The translations under genes and the position numbers were made by a program. DNA of 64,000 bases from Acidobacteriota bacterium (GTDB lineage: Bacteria > Acidobacteriota > Terriglobia > Terriglobales > SCQP01): positions 55,660 through 119,659 of the forward strand of contig DAHVCP010000075.1 of the NCBI GenBank assembly GCA_027314025.1. The letters run 5' to 3'. Of this stretch, positions 34,331-46,150 are shown one piece after another. How positions within the stretch are numbered: the first letter of the stretch is position 1; the number at the start of each line of letters is the position of its first letter. The notes below the pieces were generated by a model that saw only the letters and a list, made by a program, of their open reading frames with translations, had not been told where the DNA came from and searched no databases.

Positions 34331-35488
34331 TCATTGCGCGTCGGCGCTGGCCACCGGCGGCGGCCGCTTGATGGCGATTGCGGCGCCGGGGTACAGGCCC
34401 AACTGGCCGTCGGTGATGACCGTTTCGCCCGGCTTCAGGCCCTGGGTGACCACGGTCAGCCCATTGGCCGCGACACCCGTGGTGACGTTGCGGTTTTCCG
34501 CGGCGCCCTTGGCGGTGGCCAAGTAGACGTACTGTCCATTCTGTCCGGTCAAAATGGCGGAGGTCGGGACCACGAGGGCGTTACGGTTCAGGCCCAGGAT
34601 CACGGATGTACTCACGAACTCGCCCGGCCACAACCGCCGGCCGCGGTTGGCGAAGGTGGCCATCAATTGAATGGTGCCGGTGGTGGCGTCCACCGTATTG
34701 TTGATAAAGGTCAATTGCCCGGTGGCGCGATGGGGATCGTTTTGGGTCTGGGCGTAGACCGCCAGTTTCTGCCGGCGCATGGTGGTCTTGATCTCGCCTA
34801 GATACTGTTCGGGCACCGAAAAGCTGACGTAGATCGGCGTGATCTGATTGATGGTCACCAACTGGGAGCTGTTGGCTTGCACCATGTTGCCGGGATGCAC
34901 CAGCAACGCCCCGGTGCGGCCGTTCATGGGCGAGGCGATGGTGCAATAGCTCAGGTTGAGCTGGGCGGTCTGCACCGCCGCCTTATCGGCGGCGATGGAG
35001 GCCGCCAGTTCCTGCGCGGCCGCCTGCATCTGATCGTTCTGCTCGCGGGAGACGATGCCCTGGCGGGCCAGTTGAGCGTAGCGCTTGGCGTCGGATTCGG
35101 CCTGGGCGTAGTTGGCCCGGTCCTTGGCCAGATTGGCATTGGCCGAAGCCAGCGCGGCCTGGAAGACGCGGGGATCCAGATGAAACAGAACCTGATCGCG
35201 ATGAACGTAATCTCCCTGCTGAAAGGTCGCGGCCAGCAGCTGCGCGCTCACCTGCGCCTCCACCGAAACGGTGGAATAGGCCTGCACGGCGCCGATCGCG
35301 TCGAGCCGCGTTGGGACGCTGGCACGAGTGACCTGGGCCACCGTCACCGGGGTTGGGGGCGCGGCGGCGGCATGAGCGGCGGGCCGCCGACAGCCCGCCA
35401 GCGCCGCCGCGGCGGTCACGACGGCGATGGCGGCCGCCAAACCGGCCGCGCTCCGGCGCGGGGTGGAAGTGGACCGGACGAGGGGCAT
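34331..35488 (-). CDS. RND efflux periplasmic adaptor (membrane fusion) lipoprotein
   Basis: 385 aa. The leader ends in AAALAGC, a lipobox, so it is probably lipid-anchored at the inner membrane. The adaptor layout follows: a barrel-sandwich half-motif (STVSVEAQVSAQLLAATFQQ), an alpha-helical hairpin (about 110-170), the second half (CTIASPMNGRTGALLVHPGN), a beta barrel and a membrane-proximal domain. It links the RND permease downstream to an outer-membrane channel. ATG 35488 lacks a Shine-Dalgarno site; TACAAT ends exactly 6 nt upstream, predicting a leaderless transcript. Confidence 0.92.
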   Translation of the reverse strand: MPLVRSTSTPRRSAAGLAAAIAVVTAAAALAGCRRPAAHAAAAPPTPVTVAQVTRASVPTRLDAIGAVQAYSTVSVEAQVSAQLLAATFQQGDYVHRDQVLFHLDPRVFQAALASANANLAKDRANYAQAESDAKRYAQLARQGIVSREQNDQMQAAAQELAASIAADKAAVQTAQLNLSYCTIASPMNGRTGALLVHPGNMVQANSSQLVTINQITPIYVSFSVPEQYLGEIKTTMRRQKLAVYAQTQNDPHRATGQLTFINNTVDATTGTIQLMATFANRGRRLWPGEFVSTSVILGLNRNALVVPTSAILTGQNGQYVYLATAKGAAENRNVTTGVAANGLTVVTQGLKPGETVITDGQLGLYPGAAIAIKRPPPVASADAQ

Positions 35489-35822
35489 TTTTCGATTGTA
35501 CCGGGGCCCACGGGCACACTTCGGGCTTGTTGCTGAGTACGCCTGTTCCCGGCGGCGGGTTACCCGAAACGTCGCGGCATGGTGGCCGCAAGGCCGCCGG
35601 CGGCGGCAGCGAAAAGCCGGCCGCTCCACCGCTCGATTCTGGACGCACCGCGTTGCGGGGCCTAGGTTCGTTTCCGGACGGGATCTCCGGAAATGGGGGC
35701 AGTGGCGCGAGGCGCGGCGGCGATGAGGAGCGAAGCACGCCCTGGGGGCTCGCGTAGCCTGGGCACCTCCCGTTCCCCTTTCGCCCCGGCTCGGCTCCCC
35801 TGGTAAACTGAGGTAGTACCGC
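35489..35822. other. Divergent promoter region between the RND operon and purQLF
   Basis: 334 bp without a gene. On the minus strand TACAAT (35495-35500) serves the adaptor gene. On the plus strand an extended -10, TGG-TAAACT (35801-35809), lies 13 bp before purQ, with GAGG (35810-35813) as ribosome binding site. I saw no purine riboswitch-like structure in the remainder, which is GC-rich and without clear repeats. Confidence 0.45.
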
Positions 35823-36521
35823 ATGAAAATCGGCGTGGTGGTGTTCCCAGGCAGCAACTGCGACCGCGACGCGCATGGCGCCGTCGTCCGCGCCGGCCAG
35901 CAGGCGGTCTGGCTGTGGCATGGCTCGGCGGAGCTGGAGGGCGTGGAGGCCATCATCCTGCCTGGCGGGTTCAGCTACGGGGATTATCTGCGCACCGGCG
36001 CGATCGCCCGCTTCTCGCCCATCATGGAAGCGGTACGCCGGTTCGCCGCGCAGGGCGGCCCGGTGCTGGGCATCTGCAACGGATTTCAAATTCTGTGCGA
36101 GGCCGGCTTGCTGCCCGGCGCGCTGCTGCGCAATGCCGGGCTGCGGTTTGTTTCCCGTCCCGTCTATCTGCGGGTGGAGACGGCGGACACCCCGTTTACC
36201 CGCGCCTGCGCGCGCGGGCAGGTGCTGCGCATGCCGGTGGCGCACGGCGAGGGCAATTATTTCGCCGACGTCGCGACGCTGGCCGCGCTGGAGCGGGAAC
36301 ATCGCGTGGTGTTCCGCTATACCGACGCCGCCGGCAACGTCACCGCCGGCGCCAACCCGAACGGTTCGCGGGCCAACATCGCCGGCATCTGCAACCGTGA
36401 ACGGAACGTCGTCGGCCTGATGCCCCATCCGGAGCGCGCCATCGAGCCGGCGCTGGGCTCCGAGGATGGGCTGGCCCTATTTCATTCCCTCACCCTGGCG
36501 TCCGCCGCCATCGGCGCCTAG
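35823..36521 (+). CDS. purQ: Phosphoribosylformylglycinamidine synthase, glutaminase subunit
   Basis: 232 aa class I glutamine amidotransferase that supplies ammonia to PurL in the fourth step of purine synthesis. It starts [12 protein letters not shown], has the oxyanion region [16 protein letters not shown], the nucleophile Cys85 in [10 protein letters not shown], and the His/Glu pair in LMPHPERA. The length is normal. First gene of purQ-purL-purF; the small third subunit PurS, usually encoded just upstream, is not in this cluster. Confidence 0.97.
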   Translation: MKIGVVVFPGSNCDRDAHGAVVRAGQQAVWLWHGSAELEGVEAIILPGGFSYGDYLRTGAIARFSPIMEAVRRFAAQGGPVLGICNGFQILCEAGLLPGALLRNAGLRFVSRPVYLRVETADTPFTRACARGQVLRMPVAHGEGNYFADVATLAALEREHRVVFRYTDAAGNVTAGANPNGSRANIAGICNRERNVVGLMPHPERAIEPALGSEDGLALFHSLTLASAAIGA

Positions 36522-36547
36522 GCGCAGGGCTGGGGACCAGTTTCGCC

Positions 36548-38907
<2,360 letters not shown>

Positions 38908-38911
<4 letters not shown>

Positions 38912-40338
38912 GTTTCGAGACGCCCTGGGACAAGCTGCGCGAGGAATGCGGCGTGACCGGCATCTTCGGGCATCCCGAAGCGGCGAACCTGGCCTACCTG
39001 GGCCTGTACGCGCTGCAACACCGCGGGCAGGAATCCGCCGGCATCGCCGCCACCGACGGGCATCAGATCCATTTCCACCGCGCCATGGGCGAGGTGGCGG
39101 ACATCTTCACGCCGGAGGTGCTGGCGGCGCTGCCGGGCACGGCGGCGATCGGACATACGCGCTATTCCACCAGCGGGGCGAGCGCGCTGGGCAACGCGCA
39201 GCCTTTGATCGTGGACTGCAACAAGGGCACGCTGGCCATCGCCCACAACGGCAACTTGGTGAACGCCACGGAATGCCGCGCGCGGCTGGAGAATCAGGGC
39301 TCGATCTTCCAGACCACCAGCGACACGGAGGTCATTCTGCATCTGCTGGCGCACAGCCGGCACGCGCTGCTGAGCGACGCGCTGACGGACGCGCTGCAAC
39401 AGATCGAGGGCGCGTACTCCTTGGTCTTGCTGACGCGCGACAGCCTGTTCGCGATTCGCGATCCGCACGGCATCCGCCCGCTGGCGATGGGCGAGCTGCC
39501 GGCGGCGGCGCCGGGCGGCCGGCCGGTGACCGTCTTCGCCAGCGAGACCTGCGCCTTCGATTTGCTGGGCGCGCGCTATCTGCGGGATGTCGAGCCGGGG
39601 GAATGGGTGCGCGTCACCGCCGAGGGCATCGAGAGCCATCGCTTCGCGCCGCCGGGGCCGCGGCGGCATTGCCTGTTCGAGCATGTCTATTTTTCCCGGC
39701 CCGACAGCTTGGTGTTCGGGCGCAGCGTGCAGGCCAGCCGGGAGACGATGGGCCGCCTTTTGGCGCGGCAGGCGCCGGTTTCCGCCGACGTGGTGGTGCC
39801 GGTGCCCGACTCCGGCGTCGCCGCCGCCATCGGCTTCGCGGCCGAGGCCGGGCTCCCGTTCCGCTTCGGCCTGATCCGCAGCCACTACGTGGGGCGCACG
39901 TTCATCGAGCCGTCGCAGCAGATTCGGGATTTCGGCGTCAAGCTGAAGCTGAATCCGGTGCGCGCCTTGCTGGAGGGCAAGCGCGTGGTGCTGGTGGACG
40001 ATTCCATCGTGCGCGGGACGACCAGCCGCAAGATCGTGCGCTTGATCCGCGACGCGGGCGCCAGCGAGGTGCATCTGCGCATCTCTTGTCCGCCGACCAT
40101 ATCGCCCTGCTACTACGGCGTGGATACGCCGCGCAAGCAGGAGCTGATCGCGGCGAACCGCTCGGTGGAGGAGATTCGGGAATACGTCGGCGCCGATTCC
40201 CTGGGGTATTTGTCGCTGGAGAACCTGCGCACCGCCGTCGCCGACACCAAGCGGGAATACTGCGCGGCTTGCTATACGGGCGACTACCCGGCGGGCGTGG
40301 ATATCACTTTGGCCGACCTGTCGCGGACGGCGCGGTAG
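38908..40338 (+). CDS. purF: Amidophosphoribosyltransferase
   Basis: 476 aa, first enzyme of purine synthesis (PRPP plus glutamine to phosphoribosylamine). The nucleophile Cys14 follows a 13-residue propeptide ([13 protein letters not shown]) that must be cleaved, as in the Bacillus enzyme. Ntn features [16 protein letters not shown] and [10 protein letters not shown] are followed by the PRPP loop [15 protein letters not shown]-terminal cysteines in [12 protein letters not shown] fit the 4Fe-4S type. Coupled to purL by the ATGA overlap. No clear terminator follows. Confidence 0.97.
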
Positions 40339-40399
40339 GGGCGCTTGGCTGGTGGCCCATTCGGGGCGACCCCGCGTTTTGGCGCGCGCGCTCGTCGGG

Positions 40400-41302
40400 T
40401 TAAGGTAAGGCTCGTGACCGCCTGGCGGAGCCTCCTGGGGTGGTCGTCGTCCGTGTCGATGATGGGCTGCGGGGGCGGGGTTGGAGTTTGCCCTCCTTAT
40501 TCACGCGCCACATGGGGGCGATGCCGGGCGGAAAGGGCGGGGTTTTGGGGCGGGGCGGCTTCGCCGCCGGCGCCCGGCGGTGGGGGGACCGGGGATGGTG
40601 CGGGCAAATGGGGGTTTCGGCGCCGCTGGGGGGTTGTTCGTTGAATGGCGGCGGGCCCGGCTCGGCGGCGAGCGGTGTGTTGCCTCGTGGCGGTTCGGTA
40701 CCGGCTGCTGGGGCGGCCGGCGGGACGGGGTTTCGGTTCGCGCCACCCTCGGCGGGGTTGCCCCGCCGCTGGCGGGGCGCCCCCGGGATAGGCGCTGCGT
40801 CTTCGCCGCGCGGAGGGATTGGCCTGGGCGGCGTGATCGTTTTATGGGTTCGGACGGCCGGGACGGCAACCCCGGGGGCACTGGGCGGCGACGAGGGACG
40901 GGGGACGGGGGGCGGGCAGGCGGGCGCACCTTCGGAGCCGGGGACGGCGGGAATGCCTAGGAACACCTCCAGGCCGGGGGCGGGGAGGGCGGCCATGGCG
41001 GGGGCGAGGCGGGGGACGACGCAGAACTGGAAGATCAGCTTGCGCGCGCTGGCATCGCCGGACATGGCGGCTTGCAGGGTATTGAGCAATAGGAACGGTG
41101 AGTTCGCGGCCAAGCATTGGAGAATGGTGGCGGCGAGCCAGGCGGTGAAGGCGGGGTTTTTCTGCCAGCGGTAATAGGTGGAAGGGGGGATTTGGGCCTG
41201 GGCGCAGACCAGATGGGGATGGATGTTGAAGGTCAGGGAGCAGGCGGCTTCGGCCAGGCGGCGCTGGCGGGGGCTGGGGCGGAAGGGTTTTGGCTCGGCC
41301 AT
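40400..41302 (-). CDS. Orphan helix-turn-helix protein with proline-rich tail
   Basis: 300 aa. The N-terminal 90 residues look like a terminase-small-subunit or transposase-type HTH domain: RQRRLAEAACSLTFNIHPHL, then IPPSTYYRWQKNPAFTAWLA, an HTH followed by helices, then GDASARKLIFQF. Similar domains belong to the phBC6A51/HTH_Tnp_1_2 group. From about residue 110 to the end it is Pro/Arg/Ala-rich low complexity without a fold, perhaps a disordered tail or a reading frame carried by GC bias after loss of the original C-terminus. No phage or transposase genes surround it. Start at ATG 41302; a GTG two codons upstream is possible. Function unknown. Confidence 0.55.
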   Translation of the reverse strand: MAEPKPFRPSPRQRRLAEAACSLTFNIHPHLVCAQAQIPPSTYYRWQKNPAFTAWLAATILQCLAANSPFLLLNTLQAAMSGDASARKLIFQFCVVPRLAPAMAALPAPGLEVFLGIPAVPGSEGAPACPPPVPRPSSPPSAPGVAVPAVRTHKTITPPRPIPPRGEDAAPIPGAPRQRRGNPAEGGANRNPVPPAAPAAGTEPPRGNTPLAAEPGPPPFNEQPPSGAETPICPHHPRSPHRRAPAAKPPRPKTPPFPPGIAPMWRVNKEGKLQPRPRSPSSTRTTTTPGGSARRSRALP

Positions 41303-41900
41303 GGTCACGCTCGGGCGGGCGCGTTCGCCTCTATTGAGGTGAGATGCGAGTGAGTGGGAGTGAGTTGGCTGGGCGGGGCCGCCGCCGGCCTCAAGCCGGC
41401 GGGCGGAGGGGATTGCGCCCGCTCCACGGCCGCTGCGCGGTGTCTCATTTTGCTGAACGCGGTGACCGGCAAGTCTTTTGGAATGAGTGGGAGTGGGTAG
41501 AAATGAAGCGAAAAAAGTGAGACAAGCGGCTGCGAGTTTTGGGGAGGGTGGAGGGGAGAGAAGGGTGGCGGGGTCAGGAGCGGAAGACGAGCAGGCGCCG
41601 CCGCCCGGGAGGGCGACGGTACGCAGGGCAGGAGCCCTACCCCACTGCGGGCGGCTGCCACAGCGATCGCGGGACGCTGCCGATTCGCGGTGGGTGCGCG
41701 GGGTGGCAGCTCTGCCCTACGAGGACTGCGCGCTTTGGGCGGCCGGCGCGCCGAGGGTTGATTTGGGCGGCGGCGGGCTCGCCGGTTTGCGGGCCGGCGG
41801 CCCGCGCCCCCAGGTTGGGCGCCGCGTTGGCGCTGCGCGGCGGGATTCGCTCGGGAGCGGGCGTCGCGGCGGCGGTCGGGGCCGCAAGCTGTTCGGGCGG
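41303..41900. other. 598-bp intergenic region with short repeats and an imperfect palindrome
   Basis: I see no gene here. GAGTGGGAGTG occurs at about 41353 and again at about 41484. A hairpin CCGCCGGC/GCCGGCGG spans 41382-41402. AGGGCAGG (41625-41632) and GCTGCCAC (41654-41661) are mirrored by GTGGCAGC and TCTGCCCT (41703-41718), making a nested imperfect palindrome of about 95 bp like a REP or MITE-type element. Plus-strand frames through it are uninterrupted but show no protein-like composition. Confidence 0.45.
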
Positions 41901-42884
41901 CTAGCGCTTGACCGGGTGCAGCTGGAGCGCGGCGGCGGTTTTGCCGTTGGGCTCGGCTTTCGCTTTGGCGCTGACGGCGGGTTTTTTCACCGGCTTGGTG
42001 AGGTGCTTGATGTCGTCCAGCAGGTAATTGTTCAGGGTGTAAATGGCCGGATTGCTGCCGCTGCGGGCGTAGTAGTCGCCGCTGGCTTTGCTCTTCAGTT
42101 TGCCAATCAGGACTTCTCCCGAGCCTCCCTGCCAAATGAACTGGACGGTGACGGGGGGATGGACCAAGCCGTATTTGGCGGGGTCCTTGCCTTGCGGCGA
42201 AATCATGGCGTCCATTTCGGCGTTGGCGAAGGCGTCGGTGAGGTCATTCAGGTTAGCCTTCTCCGCCTTGGGCCATTTGCCCTGGTTCCGGGCGAACTGG
42301 AAATGCTTGCCGTGATAGTCGAGGGTGACCTGGTTGACCTGGTCGGAGCTGAAATTCAGGAGGCTTTTGTCCTGGAGGGCGAAGGCGGTCTGTTCCAGAT
42401 CGGTCTTGACGTAGCTGGGAACGGTATAGATCTGGGGAGAGGAAGCGAGCTTGAGGTAGACATTCTCGCTGGTGGGGCTTTTGCCGCCGAGCAAGAAGGC
42501 ATATTTCTTGCCGCTGGCGAGGGTGAGGGCGACGCGGGCGGGATGGTTCAAGCCGAAGGGCTGAAGGTCTTTGACCGTACCCAGCTTTTCGGCGGGCAGA
42601 ATGGTACTGGCGGTGGTCAGCAAGGTGGCGACCGCGCCGCTATCGGCGGCGGCGGCATAGGGCTGATCCATGCGCCATTTGCCGCGCCCGTTGCCGCCGG
42701 TGCGGTCGAGGATGACCTGCGGCTGGCCGGGGCGGTCCACGGCGATGCGGACCACCTGCTTATTCTTAAACGTGACCAGCGCGGGGGTTGTGGCGGAGCC
42801 GGCCTTTTTGCCGCCGAAGCGCAGATACAGGCCGAGGCCCGCCAGCACCGCCACCGCGATGACGAGACGCCACGGATTCTTCAT
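41901..42884 (-). CDS. DUF4340 protein of a Gld-type ABC system
   Basis: 327 aa. One N-terminal membrane anchor (WRLVIAVAVLAGLGLYL) is followed by a beta-rich periplasmic domain with the repeated DUF4340 pattern: IAVDRPGQPQVILDR, WRMDQPYAAAADSGAVATLL, PFGLNHPARVALTLASGKKY, LLGGKSPTSENVYLKL. Proteins of this type are encoded beside GldG-like subunits and are thought to be accessory parts of the transporter; no enzymatic role is known. It is last in the operon gldA-gldF-gldG-DUF4340, 9 bp after gldG, with AGGAG 6 nt before the ATG. Confidence 0.85.
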   Translation of the reverse strand: MKNPWRLVIAVAVLAGLGLYLRFGGKKAGSATTPALVTFKNKQVVRIAVDRPGQPQVILDRTGGNGRGKWRMDQPYAAAADSGAVATLLTTASTILPAEKLGTVKDLQPFGLNHPARVALTLASGKKYAFLLGGKSPTSENVYLKLASSPQIYTVPSYVKTDLEQTAFALQDKSLLNFSSDQVNQVTLDYHGKHFQFARNQGKWPKAEKANLNDLTDAFANAEMDAMISPQGKDPAKYGLVHPPVTVQFIWQGGSGEVLIGKLKSKASGDYYARSGSNPAIYTLNNYLLDDIKHLTKPVKKPAVSAKAKAEPNGKTAAALQLHPVKR

Positions 42885-42893
42885 GCCGATCTC

Positions 42894-44327
42894 CTAGGCC
42901 CTCCGCCGCCGCCACCAGACCGCGACGCCGCAGAGCACGAGGAACAGGGGCAGAGCCAGCAAGACCAGCCAGAAGATGACGTGCATCTGCTGCTGGTTCA
43001 AATTGATCGGCGTGTTCTGGGCGCGGTGCGGGCGGATGCTGATGAACGCGGTTTGTGCCGAAAGCCAGTTGAAGGTATTGAGGACCAGATCCTTGTTGCC
43101 ACCGAAGCCGATGAAGGCGTTGGCGGCGATATCGGGGCTGCCGTAGACGACGAAGCGGCCGCCGGATCGCGGGTTTTTGGCGCCCGGGGGCGGCGGCAGG
43201 GTGCCGGCCACGCCTAGCGTCAGCGGGCCGTGCTGGTCGGTGGCGGGATCGACGCGGATGGTGCCGTTGGCGATGGCGGTGGCGGCGAAGCTTTGCGGCG
43301 TGGTTTCCAGCAGCGGCTTGACGGTGGCCTTGGAGGTGGTGGAATGGCCGACCTCGACGGTGCGGGCGAAGGGGAAGATGGTCGCCACGTTGGTCATTTG
43401 GCTGGTGATGGGCTGGGGATCGTAGGTGGCGACGATGGGCATCAACTTGCTGGCGCCGAAGAGGCGGCCGACGCCGCTCAAATCCGCCACAACGTCCGGC
43501 TTGAGGGCGACGTTGAGCTGTTGGGTCAGGTACTGGACCAGGGGGCCGCTGGCCTCGATGTTGACCAAAAAGAGCACGCGGCCGCCGCGGTTGAGATAAC
43601 CGGCGATGGATTGCACCTCGGGCTTGACCATCGCATGCGTCGGGCCGGCGATGACCAGCACGGAGCAATCGGCGGGGATTTGCGGGTGCTGGGCGAGGAT
43701 CAGCGTTTTGACCGTGAAGTTTTCGGCGACCATCGCCGCCTTCAGCGCGCTGTAGCCGGTGCGGCCGGTGGCGTCGGGGCTGCGCTCGCCCTCGCCGAGC
43801 ACGAAGTAGACGGTTTTGCGGCCGCCTTTCAGCGCGCGGACGATGGCGTTGGTGATGGCCTGTTCGCTGAGCGTGGTCACCAACTGGGTGCGGCCGCCGT
43901 AGGCCACGACGGTGGTGCCGTAGTCCTGGATCTTGTATTTCCGCGCCAAGTCGGGATGCCGGTCCGGGTCCACGAACTGTAAGTGCACGCGGTTGGATTG
44001 GCGGGCGTAGCGGGCGAGAAACTGCTTGGCGTGGGAGAAGTTGATGGAGTGATCGAAATAGACCAGCCGGAGGGGATGGCGCAGATCCTTGACGACCTTC
44101 ACGGATTCCGGGCTGAGGCTGTAGACGTGGCCCTTGGTCAAATCCCAGGTATGGTCATGGCGGTCCACGACGATGTTGACGACGACCAGCACGGCGACGG
44201 CGATGGCGATGTAGGCGAACAAGGTGCCGCGAACGGCGGCGCGGCGGCGCCAGCCGCCGGGCGGCGTCGCGGCGCCGGCGCCGGGGGTTTCGGTCGGCAA
44301 GGTGGGAGGGGATTCGAGATTAGCCAT
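42894..44327 (-). CDS. GldG-like ABC auxiliary protein
   Basis: 477 aa. A membrane helix at about 35-55 (AYIAIAVAVLVVVNIVV) follows a Pro-rich tail. The periplasmic GldG/ABC_transp_aux domain begins HTWDLTKGHVYSLSPESVKV and includes VYFVLGEGERSPDATGR and VLVIAGPTHAMVKPEVQSIA. A second helix (VIFWLVLLALPLFLVLCGVA) closes the protein before an Arg-rich end. In Bacteroidetes GldG works with GldA and GldF in gliding; in non-gliding phyla the complex has an unknown export role, which is the safer reading here. Confidence 0.87.
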   Translation of the reverse strand: MANLESPPTLPTETPGAGAATPPGGWRRRAAVRGTLFAYIAIAVAVLVVVNIVVDRHDHTWDLTKGHVYSLSPESVKVVKDLRHPLRLVYFDHSINFSHAKQFLARYARQSNRVHLQFVDPDRHPDLARKYKIQDYGTTVVAYGGRTQLVTTLSEQAITNAIVRALKGGRKTVYFVLGEGERSPDATGRTGYSALKAAMVAENFTVKTLILAQHPQIPADCSVLVIAGPTHAMVKPEVQSIAGYLNRGGRVLFLVNIEASGPLVQYLTQQLNVALKPDVVADLSGVGRLFGASKLMPIVATYDPQPITSQMTNVATIFPFARTVEVGHSTTSKATVKPLLETTPQSFAATAIANGTIRVDPATDQHGPLTLGVAGTLPPPPGAKNPRSGGRFVVYGSPDIAANAFIGFGGNKDLVLNTFNWLSAQTAFISIRPHRAQNTPINLNQQQMHVIFWLVLLALPLFLVLCGVAVWWRRRRA

Positions 44328-44345
44328 GGTGCGCGAGATCCCGGC

Positions 44346-45101
44346 TTATTCCGCCAACTCCATGCGGCGCGCGGTCAGGAACAGGCCGCCGACGATGAGG
44401 CTGAGGAAGTAGACCAAATCCTTCAGGTCAATCAAGCCCAGGGTGAAGTTTTGAAAGTGGGTGGTGATGGAGAGATAGGAAAAGACGCTGGCGATCGTGC
44501 CGCTGGAATAGGCGGTGGTCCAGCCGGCGACCCACAACAGCAGAAACAGGCTGAAGGTGACGACGCCGGCGACGATCTGATTGCGGGTGAAGCTGGAAAT
44601 CAAAATGCCGAGCGCCAGGAAGGCGGCGGCCATCAAGGCCAGGCCCAAAAACGCCACCGCCAGCGCCGACAGGTCGGGCTTGCCGTAATGCAGGACGACG
44701 GTCAGGTAGGCGAAGGCGATCAGCAGCAGCAGGAGGACGATGCCGAAGGCGGCGAAGAACTTGCCCAGCACCACCTGCAGGCGATGAATCGGGGAGGTCT
44801 TGAGCAGCTCCATGGTGCCGCTGCGAAACTCCTCGGCGTAGAGGCGCATGGTGAGCATGGGCAGCAGGAAGAGCAGGGTAATGCCCAGGTCGAAGAACAG
44901 CGGCTGAATCAACTGGGTGTTGACGTTCAGGGCGCCGCCGCCGAACTCGCCGCCGCTGAGGCTTTGCATGACGTAGACGGCGAGCATGCTGTAGAAGAAG
45001 AAGCCGGAGATCAAGGCAAACAGCGCCAGCACGACGTAGGCCGCCGGGGTGACGAAGTAGATCTTCCATTCCTTGCGAATCATGGCCCAAAGGCCGCTCA
45101 T
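44346..45101 (-). CDS. GldF-like ABC-2 type permease
   Basis: 251 aa with six membrane helices (for example YVVLALFALISGFFFYSML and LGITLLFLLPMLTMRLYAEE). The MIRKEWKIYFVTPAAYV start and AEEFRSGTMELLKTSPI segment are typical ABC-2/GldF features. It pairs with the ATPase encoded 65 bp upstream and the GldG-like protein 18 bp downstream. GGGAGA 6 nt before the ATG supports the start. Confidence 0.9.
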   Translation of the reverse strand: MSGLWAMIRKEWKIYFVTPAAYVVLALFALISGFFFYSMLAVYVMQSLSGGEFGGGALNVNTQLIQPLFFDLGITLLFLLPMLTMRLYAEEFRSGTMELLKTSPIHRLQVVLGKFFAAFGIVLLLLLIAFAYLTVVLHYGKPDLSALAVAFLGLALMAAAFLALGILISSFTRNQIVAGVVTFSLFLLLWVAGWTTAYSSGTIASVFSYLSITTHFQNFTLGLIDLKDLVYFLSLIVGGLFLTARRMELAE

Positions 45102-45166
45102 GTGCGTTCTCCCATCGCGGGGCGGCGGCGCCGGGCGCCGCGTCCCGCAGAAAAAGTCCGGTGGCG

Positions 45167-46150
45167 CTACTGCGCCGCGGCCGCGGCTTCGGCCGGCTCG
45201 GCCGCCGCGGGTTCATCGGTCAGCGAGAGGAAGATTTCCTCCAGGCTGACCTCGACGGGTTTCAATTCCAGCAAGCCCCAGCCGGCGGAGACGACGGCGC
45301 GGGCCAGGGCCTCGCGGATATCGCCGCCCTGGCTTTCGACGGTCAGGCGCGCGGGGGTATCGGCGGCGGCGCCGGGCAGGGCGGCGGAGAGCTCGACGCG
45401 GGCGACGCCGGGAACGGCCGCCAAGGCGGCGCGGGCCGCCTCCGCCGGGCCGCGGATTTCGAGCAGCAAGGTATCGGTTTTCTTCAGCCGGTGGGTCAAA
45501 TTGGCCGGCGTGTCGGCGGCGACCAAGCGGCCGCGGCGAATGATGAGCACGCGGTCGCAGGTGGTGGCGGCCTCGGACAAGATATGGGTGCTGAGGATGA
45601 CGGTGTGCTCGCCGGCCAGGCCGCGGATCAGCTCGCGGGTTTCGATGATCTGGCGCGGATCGAGGCCGGCGGTAGGCTCGTCGAGGATGAGCAGCGGCGG
45701 CTCGGAAAGGATGGCCTGGGCGATGCCGACGCGCTGGCGATAGCCCTTCGACAGGCGGCCGATAATGCGGCGGCGGACGTCGGTGAGGGCGCAGCGCTGG
45801 CAGGCGCGGTCAATTTTGGCGGCCTGCTCGCGGGTGGGGATGCGCTTGAGGCGGGCGACGAAGCGGAGGTAATCCTCCACCGTCAGCTCCGGATACACGG
45901 GCGGGAGCTCGGGCAAGTAGCCGGTGCGGCGCTTGGCCTCCAGCGGCTGGTCTTGCAGCACGATGCCATCCACCGTCACCCGGCCCTCGCTGGGCGGCAG
46001 GTAGCCGGTGATCATGCGCATGGTGGTGGTTTTGCCCGCCCCGTTAGGGCCGAGGAAGCCGAGGATCTCGCCTTTTTGGGCGTTGAAGTTGAGGTCGCTG
46101 ACCGCCGGGAACGGGCCGTAGGATTTGCTGAGGTGTTGAACTTCCAGCAC
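45167..46150 (-). CDS. GldA-like ABC transporter ATP-binding protein
   Basis: 327 aa from GTG 46150. Walker A GPNGAGKTT, a signature-like LSKGYRQRVGIAQAI (Lys in place of the usual Gly-Gly, as in GldA/ABC-2 ATPases), Walker B LLILDEPTAGLDP and H-loop STHILSEA are all visible. The C-terminal about 100 residues form the extra domain of ABC-2 export ATPases and end in an Ala-rich tail. AAGGAG lies about 10 nt upstream of GTG; the in-frame ORF extends further upstream but only through non-conserved sequence. First gene of the Gld-type operon. Confidence 0.9.
   Translation of the reverse strand: MLEVQHLSKSYGPFPAVSDLNFNAQKGEILGFLGPNGAGKTTTMRMITGYLPPSEGRVTVDGIVLQDQPLEAKRRTGYLPELPPVYPELTVEDYLRFVARLKRIPTREQAAKIDRACQRCALTDVRRRIIGRLSKGYRQRVGIAQAILSEPPLLILDEPTAGLDPRQIIETRELIRGLAGEHTVILSTHILSEAATTCDRVLIIRRGRLVAADTPANLTHRLKKTDTLLLEIRGPAEAARAALAAVPGVARVELSAALPGAAADTPARLTVESQGGDIREALARAVVSAGWGLLELKPVEVSLEEIFLSLTDEPAAAEPAEAAAAAQ

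Noticed and set aside
41305..42135. 276-codon minus-strand frame overlapping the DUF4340 gene
   Set aside because: It reads the DUF4340 gene in another frame and runs into a repeat-bearing intergenic region, with no protein-like segment.
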